Source: Auxenochlorella pyrenoidosa (lineage: Eukaryota; Chlorophyta; Trebouxiophyceae; Chlorellales; Chlorellaceae). From it: DNA of 64,000 bases. Both the position numbers and the translations under genes were made by a program. Shown here piece after piece: positions 1-12,100 of this stretch. The stretch lies in assembly GCA_001430745.1 (NCBI GenBank), contig KQ481942.1, positions 333,086-397,085 on the forward strand, read 5' to 3'. How positions within the stretch are numbered: the stretch's first letter is position 1; each line of letters starts with the position of its first letter. The notes under the pieces were generated by a model that was not told where the DNA came from, did not search any database, and worked only from the letters and a program-made list of their open reading frames with translations.

Positions 1-161
1 TAGCCCTGTATGCCACAATGCAACCATGTTCGGCTGCCGTCTGCGCTGCCTCGCCGCCACCCTGACCTGAGCACCCTACAGGTAGCTGCACATCCTAGCT
101 AGCTGCACATCCTGCACCTACCCACTCAACCCCACTTGCCCTACTTGCCTGTTTGCTGCAG

Positions 162-400
162 ACATTGACGCCACCGGCATCCACTTCCTTGACGACTTGG
201 TGGACGAGCTGCGGCATGAGGGCGGTGTGACGCTGGTGCTGGGCAACCCCAGCCAGCGGGTGCTGCTGGCCCTGAAGCGGGCGCACCTGGACCGCAAGAT
301 TGGCCGCGCCAACATCCACGTGCACATGGCCGACGCGGTAGTGCGCGCTCGGTCCATCGCTGATGCCAAGCTGAAGCAGGAGACGGTGGCGGGCGTGTGA
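162..400 (+). CDS. SulP-type sulfate transporter, C-terminal exon only (partial)
   Basis: Only the last exon is inside the window. It opens after the acceptor tttgctgcag at 151-161 and ends at a TGA at 398-400. The encoded tail starts DIDATGIHFLDDLVDELRHE and continues through a Val-rich strand (VTLVLGNPSQRVLLAL), which is the pattern of a STAS domain: Asp/Ser followed by a helix, then a beta strand and a second helix. STAS domains form the cytosolic C-terminus of SulP/SLC26 sulfate transporters, where they control trafficking and activity. The membrane part must lie to the left of the window. A stand-alone STAS protein cannot be excluded from this fragment. No TGTAA was seen in the pyrimidine-rich stretch that follows. 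Confidence 0.7.
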
Positions 401-1395
401 GGCGGCTGGTGCACGCAGCGCTGCTCTCAAAACCTCCTTTTCCCCTTGATTCTCTCCTCCGTCCCCTTCTACCCTGGTCGCATAACCCCAGTAGCACCAC
501 GCTGTGCCCGCAGGCGTCCTCCTCCCTTGGCCTCTATCTCTATCAGGTTGTCTCTTCCCAACTTGCTCCCCTCCAAATTCATCTCTGTGCTCCCCCCGGC
601 ACTTGCCAACTGAAACCCCAAAACCCAACCCAGTGCCTTGCTCTACTGTCACTTCCCTGGTTTTCCTCCCTTGGCCTGTGCCAGAAGACCTTCTGTAGAC
701 ACCACCGTCCCGAGCCGGAACCAGCAGCGACATTGGGGTGCGCGAGGTTTACATGTGTGGAGCGCTGGAATGAAACAAAGGCCACCAAATACAGCAGCGA
801 CGTGCAAAATCCCGGGAGTTAGAACACAGGGGCGGGCAGAGGCCACGATACACGCCCCGGGAGGTTCACAGTGCAGAAGATGGGAGAAGAGGCAGCAGGC
901 ATGGGTTGTGCGGGTTGCAGGACGGGGGGAGTGTTTGGGTTGGTTTTCGACAGCGGGCGGTGGGTGCGTGTACACCAGGCGTAAGCGGCGGGGGGGCGTG
1001 CCAGCATTCGTCACAAGCGGGAGAGAAGGGAGGGCAGGCGCCCCGGGGTGGGGAGGGCTCAAAACGCGCCTGTTTGTTGCAGGGCAGGAAAGGGGACACA
1101 TCCAGCGTTCGTCAAACCAAAGCAGCAGGGAGGGCAGGGGGGTAGGGTTGGGAAGGGCGGCGGCCATGGGGCCTGCGCACTGTCAGGTGGGATCGCAATG
1201 GCAGGCAGCGAGGGGGTGCAGTGCCGGTCTAAGCAGGGGCAGGGGGGGCGGGGCGAGAGTGCGCATCTGGGGAGAGGGCCGCAGTGCCAGGCAGGGAGGC
1301 CGTCCTTGGCACAAGTGCAAGTACTGCAGGGGTTCTGGGGTCGGAGGAGTTGGCCAAGTGGAAGACCCCTTCCAACAGGGGCGCCATGCAGCCCT
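401..1395. other. Converging 3' untranslated regions
   Basis: No coding exon is supported here. The left part (about 401-700) is rich in C and T on the + strand and is probably the 3' UTR of the sulfate transporter. The right part is the 3' UTR of MAF1, which runs the other way and reaches a TGTAA signal at 749-753. Open frames in this stretch have no splice or family support. Confidence 0.5.
749..753 (-). terminator. TGTAA polyadenylation signal of MAF1
   Basis: TTACA on the + strand reads TGTAA on the minus strand, about 640 nt downstream of the MAF1 stop. TGTAA is the usual near-upstream polyadenylation element of green algae. Confidence 0.5.
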
Positions 1396-3724
1396 TCAAA
1401 GGTCCATCTCGTTTGCCATGCTGGTCGCAGCATCCACCTCCTCGCCCTCATCGTCTGCACAGCAGGGGCACAGGGGGCCAGCAGGCCGGCTGCAGGTCAA
1501 GGCAGCTCGACGGGAAGTGGGGCAGCGCGCAGCGCGCAGCGCGCACGAACTGCCGTGTGCACAGCAGCAAGGACCACGCGAGTTCAGGGCTGAGCACGCG
1601 CGAGGCAGCTGCTCACAGCCCAGGCAGCACAAGCAGTGTTGCTACTCGGTGCTCCTGCACGCGTGCAGGTGCATGCAGCCTTCGTCCACTCAACTACGCT
1701 GGATGCCCGCTGTGCGCTGCACGCGCACTCGTCATGTGCAGGCCCCCTGCGCCTGCAACCAGACGACATGCCCCCCTCCGGCTCACCAGTGTTGTACTTG
1801 TAGTCTGTTGTGACGCTGAGCTCCACTGCAGTCTTAGAGAGCCCACGACAGGAAAAGTACAGGATGCGCTTGAGCTTCTGCCGGGGGGGAGAGGGGTGGG
1901 GAGTGGGGTGAGGGGCGGGGCAGCCACTGATTGCCCAATTGGTCAACTGGGGCCCGGGCTGGAGGGCGAAAGAGCAATCAGACGTGAGCAGCAGGCGTGG
2001 CGCGTCGCAGGGGAGGAGGGCAGCGACGCCATGGGCACTGCGCATGCTAGGTGCACCGGCGCGCCTGGCGGGACATGAGCACTCTCAGGACCACAGGCAT
2101 TCTGCACGCTGGGTGCACCAGCGCGCCTGGCAGGACACAAGCGCGTCCAGGCTGTCCCTCACCTTGTTGTAGAAAAAGTAGTTGAAGGACCAAACAGAGC
2201 CCTTCTCCCCGAAAGGGTCGGTCTCCATGTCGCTCTTGTAACTGCAGGGCAGGCGGATGGTGCGCATGGTTTCATAGCGTTATGCAGGGCTGCAGGCACG
2301 ACTCAGAACACGCACAGGTGCAGGTCCCCCAGCCATGGCGATGGCCTGGCAAAGGCGTGCAGGCGGAAGCCGTGCGCAAGGAGCGGCGACAGGTGGCAGA
2401 GCAGGAAGCGCAGCCGTGGTTTTGCCGCAGGGCTCGGGTGCAAGCAAGCGCACGAATGCACGCTCTGACCGCATGTGCCACTGCTGGCAAAGCCTACCAG
2501 CGGTGCTGGCCAGCAATGCTATGCAGCACCAGGTCGGAGCCAGTTTGAAAGGCAAGCATCAGGCAGCAAGTGGGCAAAACCAGGATGCGGGGGAGAGCTG
2601 GGCAGGCGCCGCACCTGTACACGTCGCACTCCTTGAGGCAGATGGCCTCATCGATGGACGACCACAGGTTGTCAAGCAGCGGCTCCTCGCCAAACCCTGG
2701 CGTCGTCTCCCACACCTTTGGAACACCAAGCGGGAAAGAGCAGGCGTCTTGTGGACCTCGACGCTGGTGTCTGTGACTCTGCCGGAGAGGCCCCCTGGCC
2801 TGCTGTAGGCCCCCCGGCCTGCTGCGGCATCCCCTGCTGCCGCATACGAGGGGCTGCGGGCACGGCGGGCAGCCGCCGCCGTTAGCGGCCGGCGGCGTGC
2901 AGCGCGCGCACTTAGCACCCACCTTTGAGGCCTCCACCAGGTGCGCGTCGATCAGCTCCTCCACGGCGCTGACCCCCTCCTCCTTGCGGAAGTGGTGCGC
3001 GCGCAGCAGCGAAAAGTCGTAGTCGGGGTATATGTGGTTGAGTGTGAGGATGAGGTACACGAGCGTCTTGCGGCTGCTGCTCTCCTGCAGCGGCCCCACG
3101 GGGCTCTTGGACAGCGAGGAAGGCGAGGCGGAGCCGGCGGCGACCTCCTCCTCCAGGCTGCGGCTGAGCTTCTTGTCCAGGCCGGCAAGCTTGCCTGCAG
3201 CGGGTGGTGGCCGGGCAGGGGGCAGGCGGCGGGATGAGGGTGGTGCACCAGGCAGGCCAGCTGGGCAAAGACGCACAGGGCGCACTTGCTGGTGCTCGGG
3301 TGCGTTGGTGCCACTGGCTGCAGCGAGCGACAGCACCCGCGCGCAGCAAAGCGGGTCAGGAGCGCAGCGACCCGCGCTGTGCTGCCGGCTCAGCGGCCTG
3401 CACGCACAGGAGTAGGCCTCCAGATCGCCCTTGACTATCAGATCTCCCACATCCACGCCATCAAGGAAGGCATTGATCCTGCAGGCCGCCCAGAAGCAAG
3501 GGCAAGGTGGCAAGGGCAAGGTGACAAAGGAGCGCGGGCGCCGCTGTTCGACACCCGTGCACAGCGGTGGAGGGGCCCACTGCCAGCGCCCTGCTGCCCC
3601 ATTGATCACGCTCAGCCGAGGGGTAAGGGTGCAGGTGGGCCTAGCGGGCCGGAGGCTGCCCTGGGGGGGTTTGAGTTGCACTGCTCACTCACCGCGCCAG
3701 CGGCGCTATGTCCAGAAACTTCAT
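1396..3724 (-). CDS. MAF1: MAF1, repressor of RNA polymerase III transcription
   Basis: Seven exons: 3724-3693, 3478-3408, 3194-2923, 2715-2615, 2241-2163, 1877-1787, 1454-1396, giving 234 residues with all phases consistent. MAF1 binds RNA polymerase III and shuts off tRNA and 5S synthesis under stress or TOR inhibition. The start [15 protein letters not shown] followed by [19 protein letters not shown] matches the plant MAF1 N-terminus. The three conserved MAF1 boxes are all present: [19 protein letters not shown], the [13 protein letters not shown] segment, and [18 protein letters not shown] followed by [11 protein letters not shown]. The last exon adds the typical acidic tail DDEGEEVD. 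Length is close to that of plant homologues. The exon 3/4 junction rests on phase and homology; the spacer there is short. The gene converges on the sulfate transporter. Confidence 0.95.
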
Positions 3725-5167
3725 GCTTTACGAGCGTATTGTGTGGGCTTCGCGGCGAGACATAGAAGGGTAAGGCGCTCTGGTGCTGGGGAGCGCTCGC
3801 GGGTCGCTTGTTCGGCTTTACCGAACCTCGCAGCCGGCCGGTTTGAAATGTCGAGGACAGAGAAAGGGATGGAGGCAAAGGGCAGCTGCCTAGCCACAGG
3901 CAGGTGGTCTCGGTGCGACGAGAGGGCGAATGGGAGCGGAGAGGGCGTGTGAAAATGGTCAAGACTGCGAGATTGAGTGAAAGTACGCAGCTGGCGCCAC
4001 CCAGCCCCCCTCCCACACGCTGTGAGCGTCAGCATCCACCGCCGCTGCCGCTGCCAGGCACAGGGAGGGCACCTGCTTTGGGTGGAGATTTGTCCACTTC
4101 CACCTCAGCATTTACCTAAAATCACAGTGCAGTTCCACCAATGCTTTCACAGTGGCTCTGCACCTGGTTCCCGGGGGTGGGGGCTGGTCAGACATACCAC
4201 AATTGCGGCATGACAAGAAGTGTGCAGCATGCGGATCATGGCCATCATAGGAGAGTCTCGTACTAAGTAAGGACCCTCCACCCCCACTATTTGTGGGGCT
4301 GGTCGAATCCTTGACACATCCGTGCTGGAGTAAAGACGATCACCACGTTGCACGCGGGTGCACATGGGTCCACCTGTGGGCAAGCCATCCGCATGGACAT
4401 TCCCTACACGCATGCAGTCTGCATGGTCGTCATTGCACAATCTGTACGCTGCAAATGCTCTGACTGTGCCCTGTCACTGGGTGCTCAGCAGTGGTATGCT
4501 AAAGCCATCGGCATCCGGCATCGGATACCTAGCGCCACCGATGGCCGACCGGCAGGGGCAGCAAGCTTTGGCGATCGGGCCATCCATGCGGATGGTTACT
4601 GTGAGGGTGCAAAGGATCGAGCACATCCCTTCATAGGGCTTGGCTTGGGAGCGCGCTCGAGCGCTCGGCCAACCGGCAGCGGCTGCGACGGGCACTGCTG
4701 GCAGCGGCTGCATCGGCGGCCCAGCCAGGCTGCTGCGCTTGCGTCGGCCGTTCAGGAACCCCCAACGGTGCTCAGTCGTCTGCTGCTTCGGGATCGAGCG
4801 GCGAAACCCTTGGTAAGGGGCGAGGGCAGTCCCTGGGAGAGACTGCAGGGTCACTCCCCGCTGAAGGGCATGCTGGCGGCTGGGAGAGGCTTTGCGACAA
4901 AGTTGCAGGCGGAGCCTGGTGGACCGAGGAGGCTGTCCGGATAGTTGCAGGGATCGTTCTCAGCATGGGCAGCAGCACCAAACTTGGCGGCTGCGTGGAC
5001 CCGCTGTCTCGTCTGTTCGCCTTCTCATTTCCTCATTACCCCGTCCAACTCTTCTGCGTAGTTTGTTGAGCCCTGGAGCGGCCCTTGTAAGAGAGGCGGA
5101 GTGCTCGCTCGCTCCCTGGGCGGCAGGGGCGCTTGGAGCGCAAGATATGCAGTGCCAGCAGGCCACC
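3725..5167. other. Divergent intergenic region between MAF1 and the RhoGAP gene
   Basis: This 1.4 kb holds the 5' UTRs and promoters of two genes transcribed away from each other. No exon with family support was found. An ORF in frame with the RhoGAP start stays open upstream to about 4892, so an upstream ATG (for example at 5147) or an extra 5' exon is possible. Confidence 0.4.
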
Positions 5168-7765
5168 ATGCCGACACAAGCCTTCAGCGCGTCCTTGCGG
5201 GTGAGGATAGCACCGAGCAGCTGTAACAATGCACGCACAGGACCGCCAACCCCTGCCCTGCCTCCCGAGCCCTGAATGGGTCGTTCGAGCTGCACCCGTC
5301 CCCGCTGACGGCCTCCCAGGCCTGCCGCTCGGGCAAGGTCCACTGGTCCTGGTTCCAGCCAGTGCTCTGGGCCTGTGCTGCCCGTCGTTTCCTCAATCTG
5401 GAACCCGCATCGCGGCGATCTCGGCCTGTGGCGCTCAGCGGCTCCTGCGGAGCTTTGACCTGCCTGCGCGCTCAACGCCCGTGGCGCTGACCCCTTGGGA
5501 GTTGGCTAGGGCGTAGCTCGCTAACACTCTTACCCCCCTGCTCTTCCCCTCCCAGGACCTGGCGGCCGCCGGCCAGGCACCGGTGGTGCTGCAGGACTGC
5601 CTGAGGTGGCTGGCGCTGCGGGGCCTGACGACGCCGCGGCTGTTCGCAGGCACGCCCTGCAGCGAAGACCGCAGGCTTGCGGCGCTGCGCCACCTGTATG
5701 ACACGGGGCGCCGCCCACTACGCTCCAAGAGCTGCCGCGACAAGGAGCCGCACGTGGTGAGCTGCCCTGGCTGGGTGCTAAAATGGCTGCCCAGTGCCTG
5801 GTCTGGCCGGGTGCATGGGTGTAGACCGCGCGACGTCGCGTTTGAACAGCTCGAGTATTCAAGCTGCGCTCCAGCAACCCGCCCACTGCGTCGGGCCTGG
5901 CCATCCCACCCCTCCCCCCGCTCCTGCCCTCCCTGCCTGCCCTCCAGGTCGCCAGCCTGCTGCTGCTCTGGCTGCAATCCCTGCCCGAGCCGCTCTTCCC
6001 GGCGGCCCTGGTGCCCGAGCTTGTGGAGTCACAGCAGAGCGACTACTACGAAGAGCGCGTGGCCTCTGTGCGCGCCCTCCTCAAGCGGGTGAGCTGCAGC
6101 CCCTGGCCTGGGGCGTGCCTCGCGCGCCGCCGCGCTGCCTCAGCGGCCCCGGCCTGCATGTCCCCTGCCCAGCAGCGGAGCTGTGCGTGCCCGCTGGCGA
6201 GCATGCAGGCGCACCTGCTTGTGGAGCCGTGCCCGGCTGAGAAGCTGCTGTCCCTCTCTTCCCCGCTGCAGTCGGAGCCTTTTGTGGTGGAGGCGCTCTT
6301 CCCTCTCTTTGAGCTGCTGCACCACTACTGGATCAACCAGGCCGACCGCGACAGCTGCCTGCAGGTGTGGGGAGGGCCCGGGATACCTGCCTGGGCTGCC
6401 TCCCTGGCTCACTGGTCAGCGTTACCTGCCCTCCAGCCACCATATGCTGCCGCAGTTGCGTATGGCCTGGGCGCAGAGGCGTGCCTACAGAGCTGACTGC
6501 AACTCGTCCCTCTGTCTTCCCTGCCCGCAGGAGCTTGGCCGCATGCTAGCCCCCGCTGTGTTTGGTTCCGCCGCCGACCACGGCCTGCCACTGGAGGACG
6601 AGGGCCTGCTCTCTGACACTGGTGCGCCTGCCAGACTTTCTGCCGCGCCGTATTCTTACCCTTTCCTTGGGGGCTGGGAGGCAGTTACCTTTCTGCTATT
6701 AGGGTTGAACCCTCAGCACGCCTGGTGCTATGCCCGAGGTGTGCGTGGGGTCGCCGAATCAACTGGCATCATTGATAATGCGCATCTGGCATGTGGCTTG
6801 CTCGCTCTCATCACCCCGTGACGCCCTCCCCCTTGTTCCTGCAGTGGAGATGCTCATTGCCGAGTACCGCCCGCTGTTCACCCAGCCGTTCAACCTGCGG
6901 CGCTACGAGGCCGACGTGGCTCGCCAGGCGCAGCAGGCCGAGGCGCAGCGCGCCGAGGCGGCGACGTCCGCGTCCGTGCCGCTCGGCTCGCCCCTGCTCA
7001 CGCCCATCCGCTGCGAGCGGCTGTCGGTGATGGCCCCCGAGGGCTCCTCGCCCTTCTCCGACTGCTGCGCCACCCCGCTGCCGGCCAGCCCGGTTTCGCT
7101 CTTCCTGGCCGCCGCCATGGAGGCCAGCGGCGCGTCCCCCGGCATCTCCCCGCCCTTCAGCCCCCTGGCAGCCTCGCCTCGGCTCGGGCTGGCCGCCTTC
7201 CAGGAGCCGCTTGCCGTGCACGACATGCACGACAGCGCCAGCCTGGCAGAGGACTGGCACCTGGAGCAGGCCTTCTCGGAGATGCTCGAGTCAACGGTCT
7301 CGGGCATGCTCTTTGACCTGCCCATGCTGCCTGCTGGCGACGCTGCCCTGGCAGCGGAGGGTGCTGCCTGCGCCGGGTCGCCCTGCGAGCAGCCCGGCTC
7401 GCCTGTGGCGGTGGTTCGCGAGGTGGCCTGCGATGCGGGCGACTCGTCTGACGGCTCAGGTGGGCTGCCAGCCCTTCCCTTGAATGCTGGGCCAGCTGGC
7501 TGCGCCGCTTGCCTGCTTCCGTGAGGCCTGGTTCACCATATCACACCTTGGCTGTCAGGCCGCGCGCAGTCGGTACCCGTGTTTGAGCGACTGCGCACTT
7601 TCAGCACTGTGTTTGCCGGGTTGCGTTCTCTGTGCTCTTCATGTTGCTCACCCCTCGCTTGCCCAGTCCTTGTCCCCTGCAGACTGCGACGTGCCCATGG
7701 CCTGCACTCACCCGTTTTCGTGGGGGCGCCCAATGGTCGCCCGCCCCGTTATCGCAACCCGCTGA
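5168..7765 (+). CDS. RhoGAP-domain protein with a long low-complexity tail
   Basis: Seven exons: 5168-5200, 5556-5756, 5948-6088, 6272-6364, 6531-6621, 6845-7459, 7683-7765, giving 418 residues. RhoGAP domains speed GTP hydrolysis by Rho/Rac GTPases. The start has an ideal context, gccaccATG. Residues about 5-190 follow the RhoGAP fold: AFSASLRDLAA (matching the FG-x-L box), VVLQDCLRWLALRGL, then the signature VVASLLLLWLQSLPEPLFP and the helix FVVEALFPLFELLHHYWIN, ending NLRRYEADVA. The second half is rich in Ser, Pro and Ala with no recognised domain. The usual arginine-finger motif is altered: the segment reads GLTTPRLFAG with Arg39 one position earlier than expected. Catalytic activity is therefore uncertain. 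The first exon is short and is the least certain part. Confidence 0.85.
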
Positions 7766-9129
7766 TGCCGCTGCTGCAACACTGCAGCGGTCGATGCGGG
7801 CCGCACCCGCGGCCCTTTTGACGCCGTGCCGCCCCATTTTGCCGGCGCCTGAGCGGGGCCAACCAGTGAGGCCTGCATCGTTTTCACCTGCACTTGCATA
7901 AACTTGCCCGGCTGGAGCAGCCTCCCCTCTGCCCAGGCCCCCTTGCATGCGCGCCTTGGCCCCCGGTTGGTCGGGGCACCCAACGCCTCACGTTCAAACG
8001 AAACCATTTCTGTCTGCCCCCTCAGCACACTCCCTTTGGTCGCCACGCCTGCAAGCCCTCGCAGCAGGCGGGCCCCCCATTTTGTTGCATTCTTGCCGCC
8101 GGCAGCAGCGCCCTGCAGCCGGCCCGGCCACTGCAGCGCACCTCTTTCAATGCCAAGCCATACTGGGGTCCCTTGGGCTACTGTGCCTCCCCCTTTTGAA
8201 CACCACCCTTTCGTTGGTACGACCCAGCCTGCGTTCCATCTATCACGCGCCCACAGCTTCCAACGTCCGCCCTTTTGAAGCCTGGTGCGCCGTCCTCCGT
8301 CCGCAGCCTAATGCCCCTTTTTCGGAACACTCTGGGTGCCAGGGTGCTCCCCGCCCCACCCCCAGTGCCCCCCGTCAACCGCCGCCCCCTGCCTCTCCCC
8401 GTATCTTGCATGCCCCGCACTCGCCCCTGCCCCCCTCCACATGCACTCGTCCGGCTGTTGAACCGTCCCCTCGCTCGCCCGCCCGCCCTGTGTCGTCCCC
8501 CCTCTCCGCTGTCTAGCCAGCTGGGTGCCCCCTGGGATGGCGGCGACAGGCCATTGCGGTCGCTGTCCTTTTGCTCCCGAGCTGCGTTTTGCACCACCCT
8601 GCTCTGGCCACTGAGCCTTTTCGCTGCTTTCCATCCCATCCAAACGAATGCCTCGGCCCCTCGGGGGGCCGCCCCTCCCTCCCAACGAGTTGTGGCTCAG
8701 CCCCCCTCTGTTGTTTGCACTACACCAGCACTCCCCACCCTGCATGCTTCCAATCACATCGAAAAAAGCCAAAACCAAACCAAGTCCCGCAAGAAACGTT
8801 TTTGTGCCTCTGCCCCTGCCAGAGATCGCCAGCTCTCCCCATCCCCATCCTGCCGCTGGCACACCATTTTGCTCCCCTCCAGTCCCCACCGGACGCGCGT
8901 CGCCTTCCCCTTGTGGGTCCCCTGTACGTTCAAGCACTGCCATCCCGCACTGTACTTTATTCCTGCCCACGCCAGGCTGCGTTGCCCCGCTCGTCCGTTC
9001 CATTTCATCGCCATGTAAGCTGCCCCCAGCCATCGTCGAGTCACAAGATACAGCTCTCAGGCGGGCAGTGGCAAGGCAGGCAGTGGCAAACGTGGAAGCA
9101 TGCTCTGCATCATAGGGTGGAATGCCTCG
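7766..9129 (+). other. Long pyrimidine-rich 3' region of the RhoGAP gene
   Basis: About 1.25 kb without a supported exon on either strand, strongly enriched in C and T on the + strand, ending near a TGTAA at 9014-9018. It is best read as an unusually long 3' UTR. The final 110 nt belong to the 3' flank of the convergent FAM91 gene. Confidence 0.5.
9014..9018 (+). terminator. TGTAA polyadenylation signal, RhoGAP gene
   Basis: The first TGTAA on the + strand after the RhoGAP stop, in the context ccatgtaagc, and the natural end of the pyrimidine-rich region. Confidence 0.45.
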
Positions 9130-12100
9130 TCACGAGGCGGCAGCTGCTGCCAGCAACATGGCACCATCCAGCATCGGTGCCAGGTCGTCAGCCAGTGCAA
9201 GCACCCCGCCCCCAAAGCGCAGGTTGCGGGTGGGGTGGTCGACGTAGCTGCCGAGGTCGTCATCCCGGCTGCCCCCCGCAAAGCCAGTGCTGCACGCGCC
9301 GTAGCGTGCCGCCAGCTCAGCCAGCGCGGCGGAGAGTGCCACCTGGCCCTCGCGCTGCGCGGCACGCGCGGGGGCATCCAGGAACTCTGCCACCAGCGCC
9401 GCGTTGCAAACAGCCTGGCAGAGCGGGCTGGGCGTCATGGGCATGCCCAGCCACAGCGCAAGCGGCAGCCAGGCTGCCCCGCCGCCGTCGCCGCCGCCGC
9501 TGCTGCCTGCCCTGGGATCCTGCAGCAGCCGCACAAAGCCCAGGCTGCGGCCTAGCCCCAAGCGGTGCAGCGCAGGCGCCAGCCCAGGCGGCAGGACAAC
9601 CTCCTGTGCTTCCCCATCAGAGTAAAAGCCCACGGCGCGATCTGGCAGCGCTGCGCTGCTGCTGCTGTCGACTGCTGCCGCGTTCGCAGAGGCGGTGCTG
9701 CCAGCGCTGCCAGCAGATGGAGCGTCTTCGAAAGGGTTCCACCCGCTGCCGCCGCCCTCCAGCCGCAGTGCCGCATCCTGGCCTGGCTGCTGACCCTCCA
9801 CGTGCACAGCAGCTGCGCTCGGCGCAAGCGGCAGTGGAACGTCGATTGTCACAATGCCGGGCGCGTCGCTGAGCTGCCCATGGGCGCCAGGGGCGCCACT
9901 GCCGCCGCCATTGCCAGCGGGCAGGGCCAGTGGCTGAACCAGTACTGCCGTGCGCGCCAGGTGCTCGTTGAGAGTGTACAGCAAGAAGTGGCGCTCCACA
10001 ATGATGGGCAGGTTCTGCAACCAGAGGCAGGAATGCCAGAGTTGGAACCCTGTTAAGAAAGAACTGCAAGGTGCTTCGTTTTGGCACCCGCACAGACACT
10101 TTAAGGCCCGGTGGCAATGGGCAAGCTGATAGGCAGAGCGCGAGAACCCCGAGACAAACACGGGGGTCTACGACAGAACTGTTAGGTGCATTTGGTGCAG
10201 GAAGGGTGGTGTGCTGTCACAAGACATCCAACATAGGAACATGGCAGCACAGCGGTGCACTGGCAGCACCGAAATTGTTGGTACCAACCTGCGCGCGCAC
10301 CGCCGCCGCATCCCACGGCCACAGCAACGCGTGAGTAGCTCCCCCCGAGCCCAGCTCAGCCGGCAGCCGCCGCAGCTGCTGGCCCGCCGCCAGCACCAGG
10401 GATGCCGGCCCCGAGCCTGCGCTGCTGTACAAAAGCAGCTGGAGCCAGGGCGTCTGCGCTGCGGGGGTCGGCCCGTAGTTGACTGGGGATTCCGGCCGCG
10501 CATTGGACAGAGGGAGCGGCGGGAAGGCCAGGCTAGTGATGGGCAGCACCGCGCCGTAGCTGTGGCTGAGGATGCGGAAAGCCTGGGGGGGCGGCATGCT
10601 GGCAAGCGACTCCTTGCGAAGCAGCTCGATGGGGCGGCCGCCCGCGCAAGCACGCACACACTCCAGCACCAGCGCCAGGGACCTGCACAGCATGTGGATG
10701 TGCGTCACTCAGTTTGCTGGTGCAGTGCGGCCGGCGGCCGGTGCAAGTGATGCACTAGACAATTCAAGGCCGTGCATGGCGTCAACGTGCAATTTTATAG
10801 CAAGGCAGCTTAGATGATAATAATCAGTTCTCATAAAAAGATTACCGAGGTTGAGTATGCTTTCACACACTTCCAGCACGCCCAGGCATCACCTGGCATA
10901 GGAGACCAGGTTCTTCATCTCCCCCTCAAAGCCCTCGCTCATCGCCACGCTGGCATGCAGCTCCTCAATCAGCTCAGCGATGACTTCAGCACCATACACG
11001 CGGCCACCCTCGAACAGCGTCACTGCAGCAGAGAAGCGTAGGGTTGGCACGGTCAGCACCAGAATTTCGCAAGCCTCCGCACTCGTCCGCAGACAAAATA
11101 CAGGAGCATACAGATTTGCACCAGAGGCACTGCAGTCGGCATACAGTGCGAGTGCACTGGACCATCATGAGGCCGCCCCTCGCAGCACGCAGGCATATCA
11201 CAAGCACAGCAATCCCACCCTACCCGAGTGCTTCTTGCAGTTGGGGGTGAGGGCGCCCATCATCAGGTAACCAGTCACCTGCAAATTCCACACGTGCATG
11301 CATCTCAAAGTCGCATCATAAAGCAGAGGACAACATGGAACGTCTGTGGGGGGTGCAAGTCTCAAGAAAATACAGCAATGTCGGCAATCCCGCAAACAAA
11401 CTTACTGCTGCTGCCGCTAGCGCACAGCCAGCCTGGATGCAGTTACGCTGCGCAGCACCAGCGAGTAGGCAGCACTAGCACATGCAATCTGCTGCCCACC
11501 TCTGCATCCACCACAAACGCGATGCCGCTGCCGCCGCTGCTTGCTGTGGCGCCCTCGTGCGCCGTCTCAAGGGGAGGTTCAGCAGCCAGGTCGACCGACC
11601 TGCATGTGCGGCAAACACAAACACGTGCCTGCTTTCATAAATGCTTGTGTGCAAGGTTGTTTTTGATGTTTGTACCAGTCCATTCGATGTCATCTCAAAA
11701 TGCATGCCTTCAGGTCACCAGCAGCAATGCACATGTTTGCACAAGTGAGCTGTAATGTGCACAATTGACTTCAGGGCACTTATCCGTGGCGAATCGCAGG
11801 TCCTGCGTGCCCAAAGCTTGCTAGCACTATGGGACTGCGAAAGCTTTGATTTCTCTGCACGGCATGCATCCCTGCGGCATGATGCGCGCACCCAAACCAG
11901 GCGCGCCAGCTGCTGCCAGCACCCACCTGAGCATGGCATCCAGGTCCAGCTGCTCCAGAGGCCCCGGGGCGGTGGTGGGAGAGCCGATGGCGGCGCCATC
12001 CTCCCCCACGTCCAGCTTGCGGCAAAAGCGAAGCCGGCAGGCCATGGAGATGGCCACCCTGTGGTTGGCAGAATGGTAAAAGGCACAAAGAAGATGAAAA

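Noticed and set aside
638..1813. 391-residue open frame on the + strand
   Set aside because: It runs antisense to the last MAF1 exons and has low-complexity, Arg/Gly-rich composition. This is a GC-rich shadow frame.
5229..5516. Frame WVVRAAPVPADGLPGLPLGQ as an extra RhoGAP exon
   Set aside because: The direct join of 5200 to 5556 gives ASLRDLAAAGQAPVVLQDC, which fits the RhoGAP pattern; this stretch lies in the intron.
8275..9872. Long Pro/Ser/Arg-rich open frames on both strands
   Set aside because: The pyrimidine-rich sequence produces stop-poor frames. No splice sites or family motifs support them; the right end overlaps the genuine FAM91 exon.
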